Below the pieces are notes generated by a model. That model saw nothing but the letters and a program-made list of their open reading frames with translations. It searched no databases and was not told the origin of the DNA. From Caenorhabditis elegans (taxonomy: Eukaryota; Nematoda; Chromadorea; Rhabditida; Rhabditidae): a stretch of 64,000 bases of DNA. Position numbers and translations under genes: made by a program. Shown in pieces: positions 22,532 through 36,300 of the stretch. The DNA lies in assembly GCF_000002985.6 (NCBI RefSeq), contig NC_003281.10, positions 7,378,001 through 7,442,000 on the forward strand, written 5' to 3'. How positions within the stretch are numbered: position 1 is the first letter of the stretch; every line of letters begins with the position of its first letter.

Positions 22532-23589
22532 ATGAAAACTCTTTTTCGAGCAATTTTACTGGGATTAACTTGTGTCACAAAAACTAGGTGAGCAAAATGT
22601 GTACTATAACTATATATCAATTCTAACAAATTACTACGGTTTTACTACAAAGTTTAGAGAGCTTCAATAGGAAAACTAAACTAATAAAATATTTGCCTAG
22701 AGTTTAGGTTTTTCACAAATAGTTTTCCAGAACTATCGAAAAAAGCTAGCTGAATAAATATCATCAAGCGAACGTAGTGAATTAATTTCTCGTTAATTTG
22801 TTCTGAATATTCATGACTTCATTTTTTAAATATTAATTTCTCGATCTTTGAAAACTATCGCTTCATTTCCGTTTAAAGAAATTCATAAACCAGTTTAAAG
22901 AACGGACAAGAAAACAATGCCAAAAAGTGCGGAAACGTGCCAAATCGAAGCTATCAAATTTCATTTTCAATTGACCACTGATACTTTAAGAGTTATACGT
23001 GGATACGTGGAAACAAAACTTCTCCGTTATTTTTGAAGTGTCAAGTCTAAAAAGTCAAGATGAAGGAAATCATAAGCATTGAAGATTAACAAAAAACTGA
23101 AACAATAAACAATGAATTTTTTCTGAAAACGGAACTTTTAAAGTTTAAATGATGAGTTGTGTACTTTAGTCAGATGTCATTAAAATTTTCATGAACATTT
23201 CACGATCAAAACTCAAATATCAAATTTCAAAAAAACAAATATACTTTTTGTTCGGGGGTTTTTTTTTTCAAAAATGGAATCATGAAACTTACAACTACAG
23301 ATTGTACAAAAACGTAAAGACAAGAAAAAAGATACAAACTTAATAAATCTAGAACATATTTTTAGTTTTTATGCTGATTGGGCGGGGTCTTTTTAAAAGG
23401 AGGAACCAACGTAGTCTCTGATCTTCGAGTTCTTTTCTTCCCTCAGTTCCTCCCAAAAGAGGCTAAACACCCGGAAATCCTGTGTACCAAAAGAAACTCG
23501 AACCTTTTTGTTTCAGACGCAGTTGGCTTCCGAGATATCGGAATGGCCAATGCACAACCGAATGCCTTGAACAAACAGATCAAAATTGA
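22532..23589 (+). CDS. Tentative two-exon gene for a 42-aa secreted peptide
   Basis: Exon join(22532..22587, 23517..23589), 129 nt. The first exon reads as a signal peptide (MKTLFRAILLGLTCVTKT) and ends at AG|GTGAGC, a good donor. TTTGTTTCAG ending at 23516 is a good acceptor, and joining the two keeps the frame through an Arg-Arg pair. The result is a short tail with two Cys (RNGQCTTECLEQTDQN) and then TGA. A poly(A) hexamer follows at 23829. The intron would be 929 bp. Against it: no known family, no homologue I recognise, and the second exon is also open in another frame ending at a GTAAGT donor (23651), so it may belong to a different transcript. The model is a guess supported only by signals. 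Confidence 0.25.
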
Positions 23590-23650
23590 GCATTTTCAGA
23601 GAGAAAATCTTCAAATCTGTTTGCGCTTTGCCTGCACCCTGCCCTATGCA
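23378..23650 (+). other. GC-richer block with alternative exon-like open frame
   Basis: A GC-box-like GGGCGGGGTC (about 23381-23390) leads into a 97-codon plus-strand open frame through 23671. Inside it are an acceptor ending at 23516, an ATG at 23542 in a good context, and a strong donor GTAAGT after GCAGAC at 23650. It could be the promoter plus first exon of an unrecognised gene continuing downstream, or simply the terminal exon region of the tentative peptide gene. The protein has no feature I recognise. Confidence 0.25.
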
Positions 23651-23828
23651 GACGTAAGTGCGGCAGGGTAGACAGGGGGTCAAAGGATCAAACGAAACAG
23701 CTTTATCGTTTTATGTAGAATGTCCGCTTCCAACTTATAAATAAGAACACGGAGACTACCTATTTCCGAGTCAGATGTTCAGTCACTACTGTATTGTAAA
23801 ACTAGATCTTTCATATACATATGTTAAC

Positions 23829-23834
23829 AATAAA
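23829..23834 (+). terminator. Candidate poly(A) signal
   Basis: AATAAA follows the exon-like sequences at 23378-23650 by under 200 bp. It supports a plus-strand transcript ending near 23850 but is also expected by chance in AT-rich DNA. Confidence 0.3.
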
Positions 23835-26800
23835 GTCATTGTAGGCGGGCAATATGTGCCTCGAACCTTTAAGCCTGTCGATGTGAATACAATGTAAAAT
23901 ATGTATTAAAAGTTTAATTTTATTTTTTAAATTCTTGTCGGCTTCAGGCAGGCATGTGCGCCTGCCTACCATGAATTTTTAGCTTAAGATTCTACTAAAA
24001 CTAGCAAAGAAGTCTATAAATTAGAAAAGAGTGTTCAACTAATCGGTCAATGAAAAAAGAGAAGAAACTCCAGGATCCTCTTCTGAAATCCCATTGGAAT
24101 CCGTTTGAAACTGACGTAGTCTGGTCGTAAAAAGATACTTTATAGTTGCGTCTGAGTCTCTTGTTGGTCTTCATCCAAAAATATCGTATTTCGTTTTGCC
24201 CAATTTGAACGACGAAACGAAAAGTGAAAAGTTAAAATGCAAAACTTTATTTAGCACTATCTTAATAGAAAAGTGTATGAAAATTTGAATAAAATGTCTG
24301 TAGAGATTTCCACCGGTCGAAGCGTGACGTAAGCCTCCTTTCGGCTTACTGGCAAAATTGTGTGCTATGTATTTGTCGTAACGATGTTAACGTTGACCGT
24401 ATTTCCTCTATTAGTAATGCATGCAATACTAATCTCCGCACCCGCCATGTGATGCAAAACTAATAGAGAGTGCAATAATATTTTTCGAGCAAGTATTTTT
24501 TCAGTATTTTCAAATTTAAAATAACAACATTTCATCAACTCCAACGATAAAAATGGCTTAAAAAGACATTACCACACTGAAATTATAGATTTGTGTAAAT
24601 AGTATCCATGTTCTTTTTGTGTATCAAAACGTCGCAAAACTATATTTCGATGAGTGGTTTTGGATGCAAAATTAATAGAGGCGCCTTACTAATATAGGAA
24701 ATATTGTATATTTTATTGTGAGTTCTCATATATCTTTTTTCTCGCTCTCTTGGAGGCATATTCGGGCGTAATTCCTTGGTTTGTTAGATAATTCCTAATT
24801 AAAATGAAAAATCGGGCAAGATAACTCTAATTACAATGTTCGATCAAAATAATTTTATCTAAATTCCAGTGGTCCAGGCAACAAAATGTTGGCTGGAATT
24901 AGTCGTGAGTTATTGCTAAGGTTTTGAAATGAAGCATACTAGGTTAATTTTATTTTTTTGTTTACGCAACCAATTTGGCAAATAAAAAACGAACATTTTA
25001 ATGAATACATTAGTGAAATTGCCAAAATTACGACAGGACCACGACATAACTAAAAACACTAAAATTTAGCGGAAAAAAACGGGACAAAAACAAGTAGATC
25101 TCTTCACACAAGCTTCACCACCAGTTTTATGTGCCCGATGAGGGCCGTTTTGGCACCCTATCCTTGAAGCCATGAGCAAATGAACACAAAACGTGGGATT
25201 TTCTTCCGTTTGGCCATCCTGGGATGGACGGCGACAACGATGAAGGGAGCCGGGGGCTTTTATCCTATTAGAGATTCGGAAAAGAGCAAAAACTTTTTTT
25301 GAGCTCCCCCGAGTAGTAGTTGGCCTCTCGACCGCGATTAGAGCAACACGATAAGTGCATGAGGAGGAGCTCCCGGAAATTTTGTCGGCGAGAAAAATAT
25401 TCGAGAGAAACAAGAAGATGAAGAAACTAGAAGAACAAAGATTTTTCAGAAAGATATAAAAATGCGAATGGAGTTAGTTTTTTGGTCTTGATAAGGAGGA
25501 AAGACGAATGCAAAAAGTTACGTTAGAGGGAAAAAGTGGATATTTTACTTCCGGAATTAACATGTAAATGGACGTTTCAGGGGTGGAATTAAGAGTTTTT
25601 ACAGATTTAAAAAATATTTCCGAATCTTTCAAAATATGGCCTTTGGGTGTACTTGTCAGAGCTAAAATGTTTACAATTAAAACACAAAAAAAAACAAAAA
25701 ATCCGTTGTGAGCACCGAGACTGTAGATTTTTTGTTGCTTTTTTTAAAGGCATAAACCGGTGTTCCAATGGATGGTGACTCCACAGAACCATCTTTAACT
25801 CTTAAATAATGAATTATTAATCCCTAAGCTAATGAAAAACGGAACACAACGTCGTATTCTTATCCGGGAGCCAAAAAATTTGAGGAATATATTTTTAAAC
25901 ACTGAAGAAGAAGAAGAAATAGTGAAAAGAAAAAAGTGTGGGCCTATTTCCGTTTGGGACGATGAAACAAATCTCCAGAAATAACAGCTCTTTACCTGAA
26001 CTACTATTTTCGGATTTCCTCTCAGAAAAATGTTATGGCTCTATAGTTGTTTTGTAGTTCTTTCAAAACTAGACTTTTGAACTATTATTTTGAAAATCAC
26101 CACATTTCTAAAAACTGGTAAATCCCATTTTCAAAGTACGAAAAAATGGGTTGAATAGAGAACAAAAAGTGGCTTCCCCCGCAGGGCATCGAAATGCTCA
26201 TCAAATCTTAAAGCATTTGCACTCCATCACTTTGAGCAAATTCATGAGAATATGGGAGTCTCTCGTAATGGAAATGAGAATCTTCCAGAATTTTGAGTCA
26301 GAAAAAAACGAATGAGTGAAAATAGATGTGAACTTTTGAATGTGCTTTGTTTGGTGTGAAGATCATTGTATAGGCATGCTACACAAAGAAGGATTACAGG
26401 AGAAGTATGTCAGTTACAAAAGTTTCAAAACTAAATTTAGTATTTGAAATAAAAATTGTATTAAAATTGTATTTGAAATAAACAAATTCAGAATTTGCAG
26501 ATTTTTTTCAACAAATTAAAAATTTCCAAATTGCTTTCAGAATCTTTACTTACTTCAAATCCCCATAAAAATATTACAAACTAGAAACCAGATAATATTA
26601 GAGGCTACAGTTTGGAATACGTACTGAGGGGTCCTACAGAAATTTTTTTGAGCTATTTTGAAGTTTGGGGAGAATTAATTTAATTGAAATATTAGCTTTC
26701 AAAGGTAAAACTGAACAAATTCAGAAGATTGTAGTTAACCTTGGCTCTGAACCGGTTCAGTATCTTTTGTTATTTTTCTCTTCCTGAAAACTCAATTTTC

Positions 26801-27375
26801 AATCTTTAGAACTACCGAATATCTTCAACAAAAGCAAAAACTCGACGCGATTTTATTTCATTTTTGTCTTTTTCTTCCTTCTTTTTCTCTGAATCCGAGT
26901 ACAAATAGTCGAACAACGGGAAGATGTCAAAAGAAGCACGGAGGCGTGTTCTAATATCTTCAAAGAATATACCTCTCGACGAAACATTGAAAAGCGAAAC
27001 CAATTTTTTTTGTCTTCTCATAAATCAAAACATTCATAAAGCATACGCAATTGGGCCTCTGGAGAACGGCAAAAAAACGCAATTTGTTTCAGAGAAATGG
27101 GAAATCGTTCAAACGGACACACACAAAAAAGATTAGAAAAAAAAGAGAAACCCAAAAAACACATTGTTTTAAAAATATTACTTGTTTCTATTTTAAAACT
27201 GCCATAGATAGTACATATGAAAAAATGAAAAATTTTTTATATTTTTTATTACAAAATAAAAATGATTTGTCAAGAACGAGGACGAAATAATTGTTTATTT
27301 ATTGTATACATATATGGGTCGTTTATCTCACAATAATTCGTTGATTAAGGTACATTTAATGCCAGAGTAAAAAAT
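23835..27375. other. About 3.5 kb AT-rich sequence up to the satellite, no supported gene
   Basis: It holds a GCCTGCC hairpin (23946-23967), a small hairpin GTAAGCC/GGCTTAC (24329-24349), a 24-bp near-palindrome around ATGCATGC (24410-24433), and a GC-richer patch with a 115-codon minus frame (25066-25413). That frame lacks worm-like composition and splice context, so I do not call it a gene. The last 250 bp before the array are very AT-rich. Confidence 0.45.
23946..23967. repeat. GCCTGCC hairpin
   Basis: AGGCAGGC and its exact complement GCCTGCCT are separated by six bases. The core matches the fragment near 21781, so both are probably pieces of one dispersed repeat. Confidence 0.4.
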
Positions 27376-30300
27376 AGTCTACATAGGGCATCGAACAGCA
27401 CCCAATATTTAGAGAACAGAAGATTTTGAGAAATACTGCCTCCAGAAATTGATGATTTTCCCATTGATTTGTCTACATAAGGCATCGAAAAGCACCCAAT
27501 ATTTAGAGAACAGAAGATTTTGAGAATTACTGCCTCCAGAAATTGATGATTTTCCCATTGATTTGTCTACAAAGGGCATCGAAAAGCACCCAATATTTAG
27601 AGAACAGAAGATTTTGAGAATTACTGCCTCCAGAAATTGATGATTTTCCCATTCATTTGTCTACATAGGGCATCGAAAAGCACCCAATATTTAGAGAACA
27701 GAAGATTTTGAGAATTACTGCCTCCAGAAATTGATGATTTTCCCATTGATTTGTCTACATAAGGCATCGAAAAGCACCCAATATTTAGAGAACAGAAGAT
27801 TTTGAGAATTACTGCCTCCAGAAATTGGTGATTTTCCCATTCATTTGTCTACATAGGGCATCGAAAAGCACCCAATATTTAGAGAACAGAAGATTTTGAG
27901 AATTACTGCCTCCAGAAATTGATGATTTTCCCATTGATTTGTCTACATAGGGCATCGAAAAGCACCCAATATTTAGAGAACAGAAGATTTTGAGCATTAC
28001 TGCCTCCAGAAATTGATGATTTTCCCATTCATTTGTCTACATAAGGCATCGAAAAGCACCCAATATTTAGAGAAATTCATTTGTCTACAAAGGGCATCGA
28101 AAAGCACCCAATATTTAGAGAACAGAAGATTTTGAGAATTACTGCCTCCAGAAATTGATGATTTTCCCATTGATTTGTCTACAAAGGGCATCGAAAAGCA
28201 CCCAATATTTAGAGAACAGAAGATTTTGAGAATTACTGCCTCCAGAAATTGATGATTTTCCCATTGATTTGTCTACAAAGGGAATCGAAAAGCACCCAAT
28301 ATTTAGAGAACAGAAGATTTTGAGAATTACTGCCTCCAGAAATTGATGATTTTCCCATTGATTTGTCTACAAAGGGCATCGAAAAGCACCCAATATTTAG
28401 AGAACAGAAGATTTTGAGAATTACTGCCTCCAGAAATTGATGATTTTCCCATTGATTTGTCTACAAAGGGCATCGAAAAGCACCCAATATTTAGAGAACA
28501 GAAGATTTTGAGAATTACTGCCTCCAGAAATTGATGATTTTCCCATTGATTTGTCTACAAAGGGCATCGAAAAGCACCCAATATTTAGAGAACAGAAGAT
28601 TTTGAGGATTACTGCCTCCAGAAATTGATGATTTTCCCATTGATTTGTCTACAAAGGGCATCGAAAAGCACCCAATATTTAGAGAACAGAAGATTTTGAG
28701 AAATACTGCCTCCAGAAATTGATGATTTTCCCATTGATTTGTCTACATAGGGCATTGAAAAGCACCCAATATTTAGAGAACAGAAAATTTTGATAATTAC
28801 TGCCTCCAGAAATTGATGATTTTCCCATTGATTTGTCTACATAGGGCATCGAAAAGCACCCAATATTTAAAGAACAGAAGATTTTGAGAATTACTGCCTC
28901 CAGAAATTGATGATTTTCCCATTGATTTGTCTACATAGGGCATCGAAAAGCACCCAATATTTAGAGAACAGAAGATTTTGAGAATTACTGCCTCCAGAAA
29001 TTGATGATTTTCCCATTGATTTGTCTACATAGGGCATCGAAAAGCACCCAATATTTAGAGAAGAGAAGATTTTGAGAATTACTGCCTTCAGAAATTGATG
29101 ATTTTCCCATTGATTTGTCTACATAGGGCATCGAAAAGCACCCAATATTTAGAGAAGAGAAGATTTTTAGAAATACTGCCTTCAGAAATTGATGATTTTC
29201 CCATTGATTTGTCTACATAGGGCATCGAAAAGCACCCAATATTTAGAGAACAGAAGATTTTGAGAATTACTGCCTTCAGAAATTGATGATTTTCCCATTC
29301 ATTTGTCTACATAGGGCATCGAAAAGCACCCAATATTTAGAGAACAGAAGATTTTGAGAATTACTGCCTCCAGAAATTGATGATTTTCCCATTCATTTGT
29401 CTACATAGGGCATCGAAAAGCACCCAATATTTAGAGAACAGAAGATTTTGAGAATTACTGCCTCCAGAAATTGATGATTTTCCCATTGATTTGTCTACAA
29501 AGGGCATCGAAAAGCACCCAATATTTAGAGAACAGAAGATTTTGAGAATTACTGCCTCCAGAAATTGATGATTTTCCCATTCATTTGTCTACATAAGGCA
29601 TCGAAAAGCACCCAATATTTAGAGAACAGAAGATTTTGAGAATTACTGCCTCCAGAAATTGATGATTTTCCCATTGATTTGTCTACATAAGGCATCGAAA
29701 AGCACCCAATATTTAGAGAACAGAAGATTTTGAGAATTACTGCCTCCAGAAATTGATGATTTTCCCATTGATTTGTCTACATAGGGCATCGAAAAGCACC
29801 CAATATTTAGAGAACAGAAGATTTTGAGAATTACTGCCTCCAGAAATTGATGATTTTCCCATTGATTTGTCTACATAAGGCATCGAAAAGCACCCAATAT
29901 TTAGAGAACAGAAGATTTTGAGAATTACTGCCTCCAGAAATTGATGATTTTCCCATTGATTTGTCTACATAGGGCATCGAAAAGCACCCAATATTTAGAG
30001 AACAGAAGATTTTGAGAATTACTGCCTCCAGAAATTGATGATTTTCCCATTCATTTGTCTACATAGGGCATCGAAAAGCACCCAATATTTAGAGAACAGA
30101 AGATTTTGAGAATTACTGCCTCCAGAAATTGATGATTTTCCCATTGATTTGTCTACAAAGGGCATCGAAAAGCACCCAATATTTAGAGAACAGAAGATTT
30201 TGAGAATTACTGCCTCCAGAAATTGATGATTTTCCCATTGATTTGTCTACATAGGGCATCGAAAAGCACCCAATATTTAGAGAACAGAAGATTTTGAGAA

Positions 30301-33300
30301 TTACTGCCTCCAGAAATTGATGATTTTCCCATTGATTTGTCTACATAGGGCATCGAAAAGCACCCAATATTTAGAGAACAGAAGATTTTGAGAATTACTG
30401 CCTCCAGAAATTGATGATTTTCCCATTCATTTGTCTACATAGGGCATCGAAAAGCACCCAATATTTAGAGAACAGAAGATTTTGATAATTACTGCCTCCA
30501 GAAATTGATGATTTTCCCATTGATTTGTCTACATAGGGCATCGAAAAGCACCCAATATTTAGAGAACAGAAGATTTTGAGAAATACTGCCTCCAGAAATT
30601 GATGATTTTCCCATTGATTTGTCTACATAAGGCATCGAAAAGCACCCAATATTTAGAGAACAGAAGATTTTGAGAATTACTGCCTCCAGAAATTGATGAT
30701 TTTCCCATTGATTTGTCTACATAGGGCATCGAAAAGCACCCAATATTTAGAGAACAGAAGATTTTGAGAATTACTGCCTCCAGAAATTGATGATTTTCCC
30801 ATTGATTTGTCTACATAGGGCATCGAAAAGCACCCAATATTTAGAGAACAGAAAATTTTGAGAATTACTGCCTCCAGAAATTGATGATTTTCCCATTGAT
30901 TTGTCTACATAGGGCATCGAACAGCACCCAATATTTAGAGAAGAGAAGATTTTTAGAATTACTGCCTTCAGAAATTGATGATTTTCCCATTGATTTGTCT
31001 ACATAGGGCATCGAAAAGCACCCAATATTTAGAGAAGAGAAGATTTTGAGAATTACTGCCTTCAGAAATTGATGATTTTCCCATTGATTTGTCTACATAG
31101 GGCATCGAAAAGCACCCAATATTTAGAGAAGAGAAGATTTTGAGAATTACTGCCTTCAGAAATTGATGATTTTCCCATTCATTTGTCTACATAGGGCATC
31201 GAAAAGCACCCAATATTTAGAGAACAGAAGATTTTGAGAATTACTGCCTCCAGAAATTGATGATTTTCCCATTGATTTGTCTACATAGGGCATCGAAAAG
31301 CACCCAATATTTAGAGAACAGAAGATTTTGAGAATTACTGCCTCCAGAAATTGATGATTTTCCCATTGATTTGTCTACATAGGGCATCGAAAAGCACCCA
31401 ATATTTAGAGAACAGAAGATTTTGAGAATTACTGCCTCCAGAAATTGATGATTTTCCCATTGATTTGTCTACATAAGGCATCGAAAAGCACCCAATATTT
31501 AGAGAACAGAAAATTTTGAGAATTACTGCCTCCAGAAATTGATGATTTTCCCATTGATTTGTCTACATAGGGCATCGAACAGCACCCAATATTTAGAGAA
31601 GAGAAGATTTTGAGAATTACTGCCTTCAGAAATTGATGATTTTCCCATTCATTTGTCTACATAGGGCATCGAAAAGCACCCAATATTTAGAGAAATTCAT
31701 TTGTCTACATAGGGCATCGAAAAGCACCCAATATTTAGAGAACAGAAGATTTTGAGAATTACTGCCTCCAGAAATTGATGATTTTCCCATTGATTTGTCT
31801 ACATAAGGCATCGAAAAGCACCCAATATTTAGAGAAATTCATTTGTCTACATAGGGCATCGAAAAGCACCCAATATTTAGAGAACAGAAGATTTTGAGAA
31901 TTACTGCCTCCAGAAATTGATGATTTTCCCATTGATTTGTCTACAAAGGGCATCGAAAAGCACCCAATATTTAGAGAACAGAAGATTTTGAGAATTACTG
32001 CCTCCAGAAATTGATGATTTTCCCATTGATTTGTCTACATAGGGCATCGAAAAGCACCCAATATTTAGAGAACAGAAGATTTTGAGAATTACTGCCTCCA
32101 GAAATTGATGATTTTCCCATTGATTTGTCTACATAGGGCATCGAAAAGCACCCAATATTTAGAGAACAGAAAATTTTGATAATTACTGCCTCCAGAAATT
32201 GATGATTTTCCCATTGATTTGTCTACATAGGGCATCGAAAAGCACCCAATATTTAGAGAACAGAAGATTTTGAGAATTACTGCCTCCAGAAATTGATGAT
32301 TTTCCCATTGATTTGTCTACAAAGGGCATCGAAAAGCACCCAATATTTAGAGAACAGAAGATTTTGAGAATTACTGCCTCCAGAAATTGATGATTTTCCC
32401 ATTGATTTGTCTACAAAGGGCATCGAAAAGCACCCAATATTTAGAGAACAGAAGATTTTGAGAATTACTGCCTCCAGAAATTGATGATTTTCCCATTGAT
32501 TTGTCTACAAAGGGCATCGAAAAGCACCCAATATTTAGAGAACAGAAGATTTTGAGAATTACTGCCTCCAGAAATTGATGATTTTCCCATTGATTTGTCT
32601 ACATAGGGCATCGAAAAGCACCCAATATTTAGAGAACAGAAGATTTTGAGAATTACTGCCTCCAGAAATTGATGATTTTCCCATTGATTTGTCTACATAG
32701 GGCATCGAAAAGCACCCAATATTTGGAAGAGAAGATTTTGAGAATTACTGCCTCCAGAAATTGATGATTTTCCCATTGATTTGTCTACATAGGGCATCGA
32801 AAAGCACCCAATATTTAGAGAAGAGAAGATTTTTAGAAATACTGCCTTCAGAAATTGATGATTTTCCCATTGATTTGTCTACATAGGGCATCGAAAAGCA
32901 CCCAATATTTAGAGAAGAGAAGATTTTGAGAATTACTGCCTTCAGAAATTGATGATTTTCCCATTCATTTGTCTACATAGGGCATCGAAAAGCACCCAAT
33001 ATTTAGAGAACAGAAGATTTTGAGAATTACTGCCTCCAGAAATTGATGATTTTCCCATTGATTTGTCTACATAGGGCATCGAAAAGCACCCAATATTTAG
33101 AGAAATTCATTTGTCTACATAGGGCATCGAAAAGCACCCAATATTTAGAGAACAGAAGATTTTGAGAATTACTGCCTCCAGAAATTGATGATTTTCCCAT
33201 TGATTTGTCTACATAGGGCATCGAAAAGCACCCAATATTTAGAGAACAGAAGATTTTGAGAATTACTGCCTCCAGAAATTGATGATTTTCCCATTGATTT

Positions 33301-36300
33301 GTCTACATAGGGCATCGAAAAGCACCCAATATTTAGAGAACAGAAGATTTTGAGAATTACTGCCTCCAGAAATTGATGATTTTCCCATTGATTTGTCTAC
33401 ATAGGGCATCGAAAAGCACCCAATATTTAGAGAAATTCATTTGTCTACATAGGGCATCGAAAAGCACCCAATATTTAGAGAACAGAAGATTTTGAGAATT
33501 GCTGCCTCCAGAAATTGATGATTTTCCCATTGATTTGTCTACATAGGGCATCGAAAAGCACCCAATATTTAGAGAACAGAAGATTTTGAGAATTACTGCC
33601 TCCAGAAATTGATGATTTTCCCATTGATTTGTCTACATAAGGCATCGAAAAGCACCCAATATTTAGAGAACAGAAAATTTTGAGAATTACTGCCTCCAGA
33701 AATTGATGATTTTCCCATTGATTTGTCTACATAGGGCATCGAACAGCACCCAATATTTAGAGAACAGAAGATTTTGAGAATTACTGCCTCCAGAAATTGA
33801 TGATTTTCCCATTGATTTGTCTACATAGGGCATCGAAAAGCACCCAATATTTAGAGAACAGAAGATTTTGAGAATTACTGCCTCCAGAAATTGATGATTT
33901 TCCCATTGATTTGTCTACATAGGGCATCGAAAAGCACCCAATATTTAGAGAACAGAAGATTTTGAGAATTACTGCCTCCAGAAATTGATGATTTTCCCAT
34001 TGATTTGTCTACATAGGGAATCGAAAAGCACCCAATATTTAGAGAACAGAAGATTTTGAGAATTACTGCCTCCAGAAATTGATGATTTTCCCATTCATTT
34101 GTCTACATAGGGCATCGAAAAGCACCCAATATTTAGAGAACAGAAGATTTTGAGAATTACTGCCTCCAGAAATTGATGATTTTCCCATTGATTTGTCTAC
34201 AAAGGGCATCGAAAAGCACCCAATATTTAGAGAACAGAAGATTTTGAGAATTACTGCCTCCAGAAATTGATGATTTTCCCATTGATTTGTCTACATAGGG
34301 CATCGAAAAGCACCCAATATTTAGAGAACAGAAGATTTTGAGAATTACTGCCTCCAGAAATTGATGATTTTCCCATTGATTTGTCTACATAAGGCATCGA
34401 AAAGCACCCAATATTTAGAGAACAGAAGATTTTGAGAATTACTGCCTCCAGAAAGTGATGATTTTCCCATTGATTTGTCTACATAAGGCATCGAAAAGCA
34501 CCCAATATTTAGAGAACAGAAGATTTTGAGAATTACTGCCTCCAGAAATTGATGATTTTCCCATTCATTTGTCTACATAGGGCATCGAAAAGCACCCAAT
34601 ATTTAGAGAACAGAAGATTTTTAGAAATACTGCCTCCAGAAATTGATGATTTTCCCATTGATTTGTCTACAAAGGGCATCGAAAAGCACCCAATATTTAG
34701 AGAACAGAAAATTTTGAGAATTACTGCCTCCAGAAATTGATGATTTTCCCATTGATTTGTCTACATAGGGCATCGAAAAGCACCCAATATTTAGAGAACA
34801 GAAGATTTTGAGAATTACTGCCTCCAGAAATTGATGATTTTCCCATTGATTTGTCTACATAGGGCATCGAAAAGCACCCAATATTTAGAGAACAGAAGAT
34901 TTTGAGAATTACTGCCTCCAGAAATTGATGATTTTCCCATTGATTTGTCTACATAGGGCATCGAAAAGCACCCAATATTTAGAGAACAGAAGATTTTGAG
35001 AATTACTGCCTCCAGAAATTGATGATTTTCCCATTCATTTGTCTACAAAGGGCATCGAAAAGCACCCAATATTTAGAGAACAGAAGATTTTGAGAATTAC
35101 TGCCTCCAGAAATTGATGATTTTCCCATTGATTTGTCTACATAGGGCATCGAAAAGCACCCAATATTTAGAGAACAGAAGATTTTGAGAATTACTGCCTC
35201 CAGAAATTGATGATTTTCCCATTGATTTGTCTACATAGGGCATCGAAAAGCACCCAATATTTAGAGAACAGAAAATTTTGATAATTACTGCCTCCAGAAA
35301 TTGATGATTTTCCCATTGATTTGTCTACATAGGGCATCGAAAAGCACCCAATATTTAAAGAACAGAAGATTTTGAGAATTACTGCCTCCAGAAATTGATG
35401 ATTTTCCCATTGATTTGTCTACATAGGGCATCGAAAAGCACCCAATATTTAGAGAACAGAAGATTTTGAGAATTACTGCCTCCAGAAATTGATGATTTTC
35501 CCATTCATTTGTCTACATAGGGCATCGAAAAGCACCCAATATTTAGAGAACAGAAGATTTTGAGAATTACTGCCTCCAGAAATTGATGATTTTCCCATTC
35601 ATTTGTCTACATAGGGCATCGAAAAGCACCCAATATTTAGAGAACAGAAGATTTTGAGAATTACTGCCTCCAGAAATTGATGATTTTCCCATTGATTTGT
35701 CTACAAAGGGAATCGAAAAGCACCCAATATTTAGAGAACAGAAGATTTTGAGAATTACTGCCTCCAGAAATTGATGATTTTCCCATTGATTTGTCTACAA
35801 AGGGCATCGAAAAGCACCCAATATTTAGAGAACAGAAGATTTTGAGAATTACTGCCTCCAGAAATTGATGATTTTCCCATTGATTTGTCTACAAAGGGAA
35901 TCGAAAAGCACCCAATATTTAGAGAACAGAAGATTTTGAGAATTACTGCCTCCAGAAATTGATGATTTTCCCATTCATTTGTCTACATAGGGCATCGAAA
36001 AGCACCCAATATTTAGAGAACAGAAGATTTTGAGAATTACTGCCTCCAGAAATTGATGATTTTCCCATTCATTTGTCTACATAGGGCATCGAAAAGCACC
36101 CAATATTTAGAGAACAGAAGATTTTGAGAATTACTGCCTCCAGAAATTGATGATTTTCCCATTGATTTGTCTACATAGGGCATCGAAAAGCACCCAATAT
36201 TTAGAGAACAGAAGATTTTGAGAATTACTGCCTCCAGAAATTGATGATTTTCCCATTGATTTGTCTACAAAGGGCATCGAAAAGCACCCAATAATTAGAG

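Noticed and set aside
25066..25413. 115-codon minus-strand frame
   Set aside because: It has unusual amino-acid make-up, no splice or trans-splice support, and no family resemblance. Higher GC alone accounts for the open frame.
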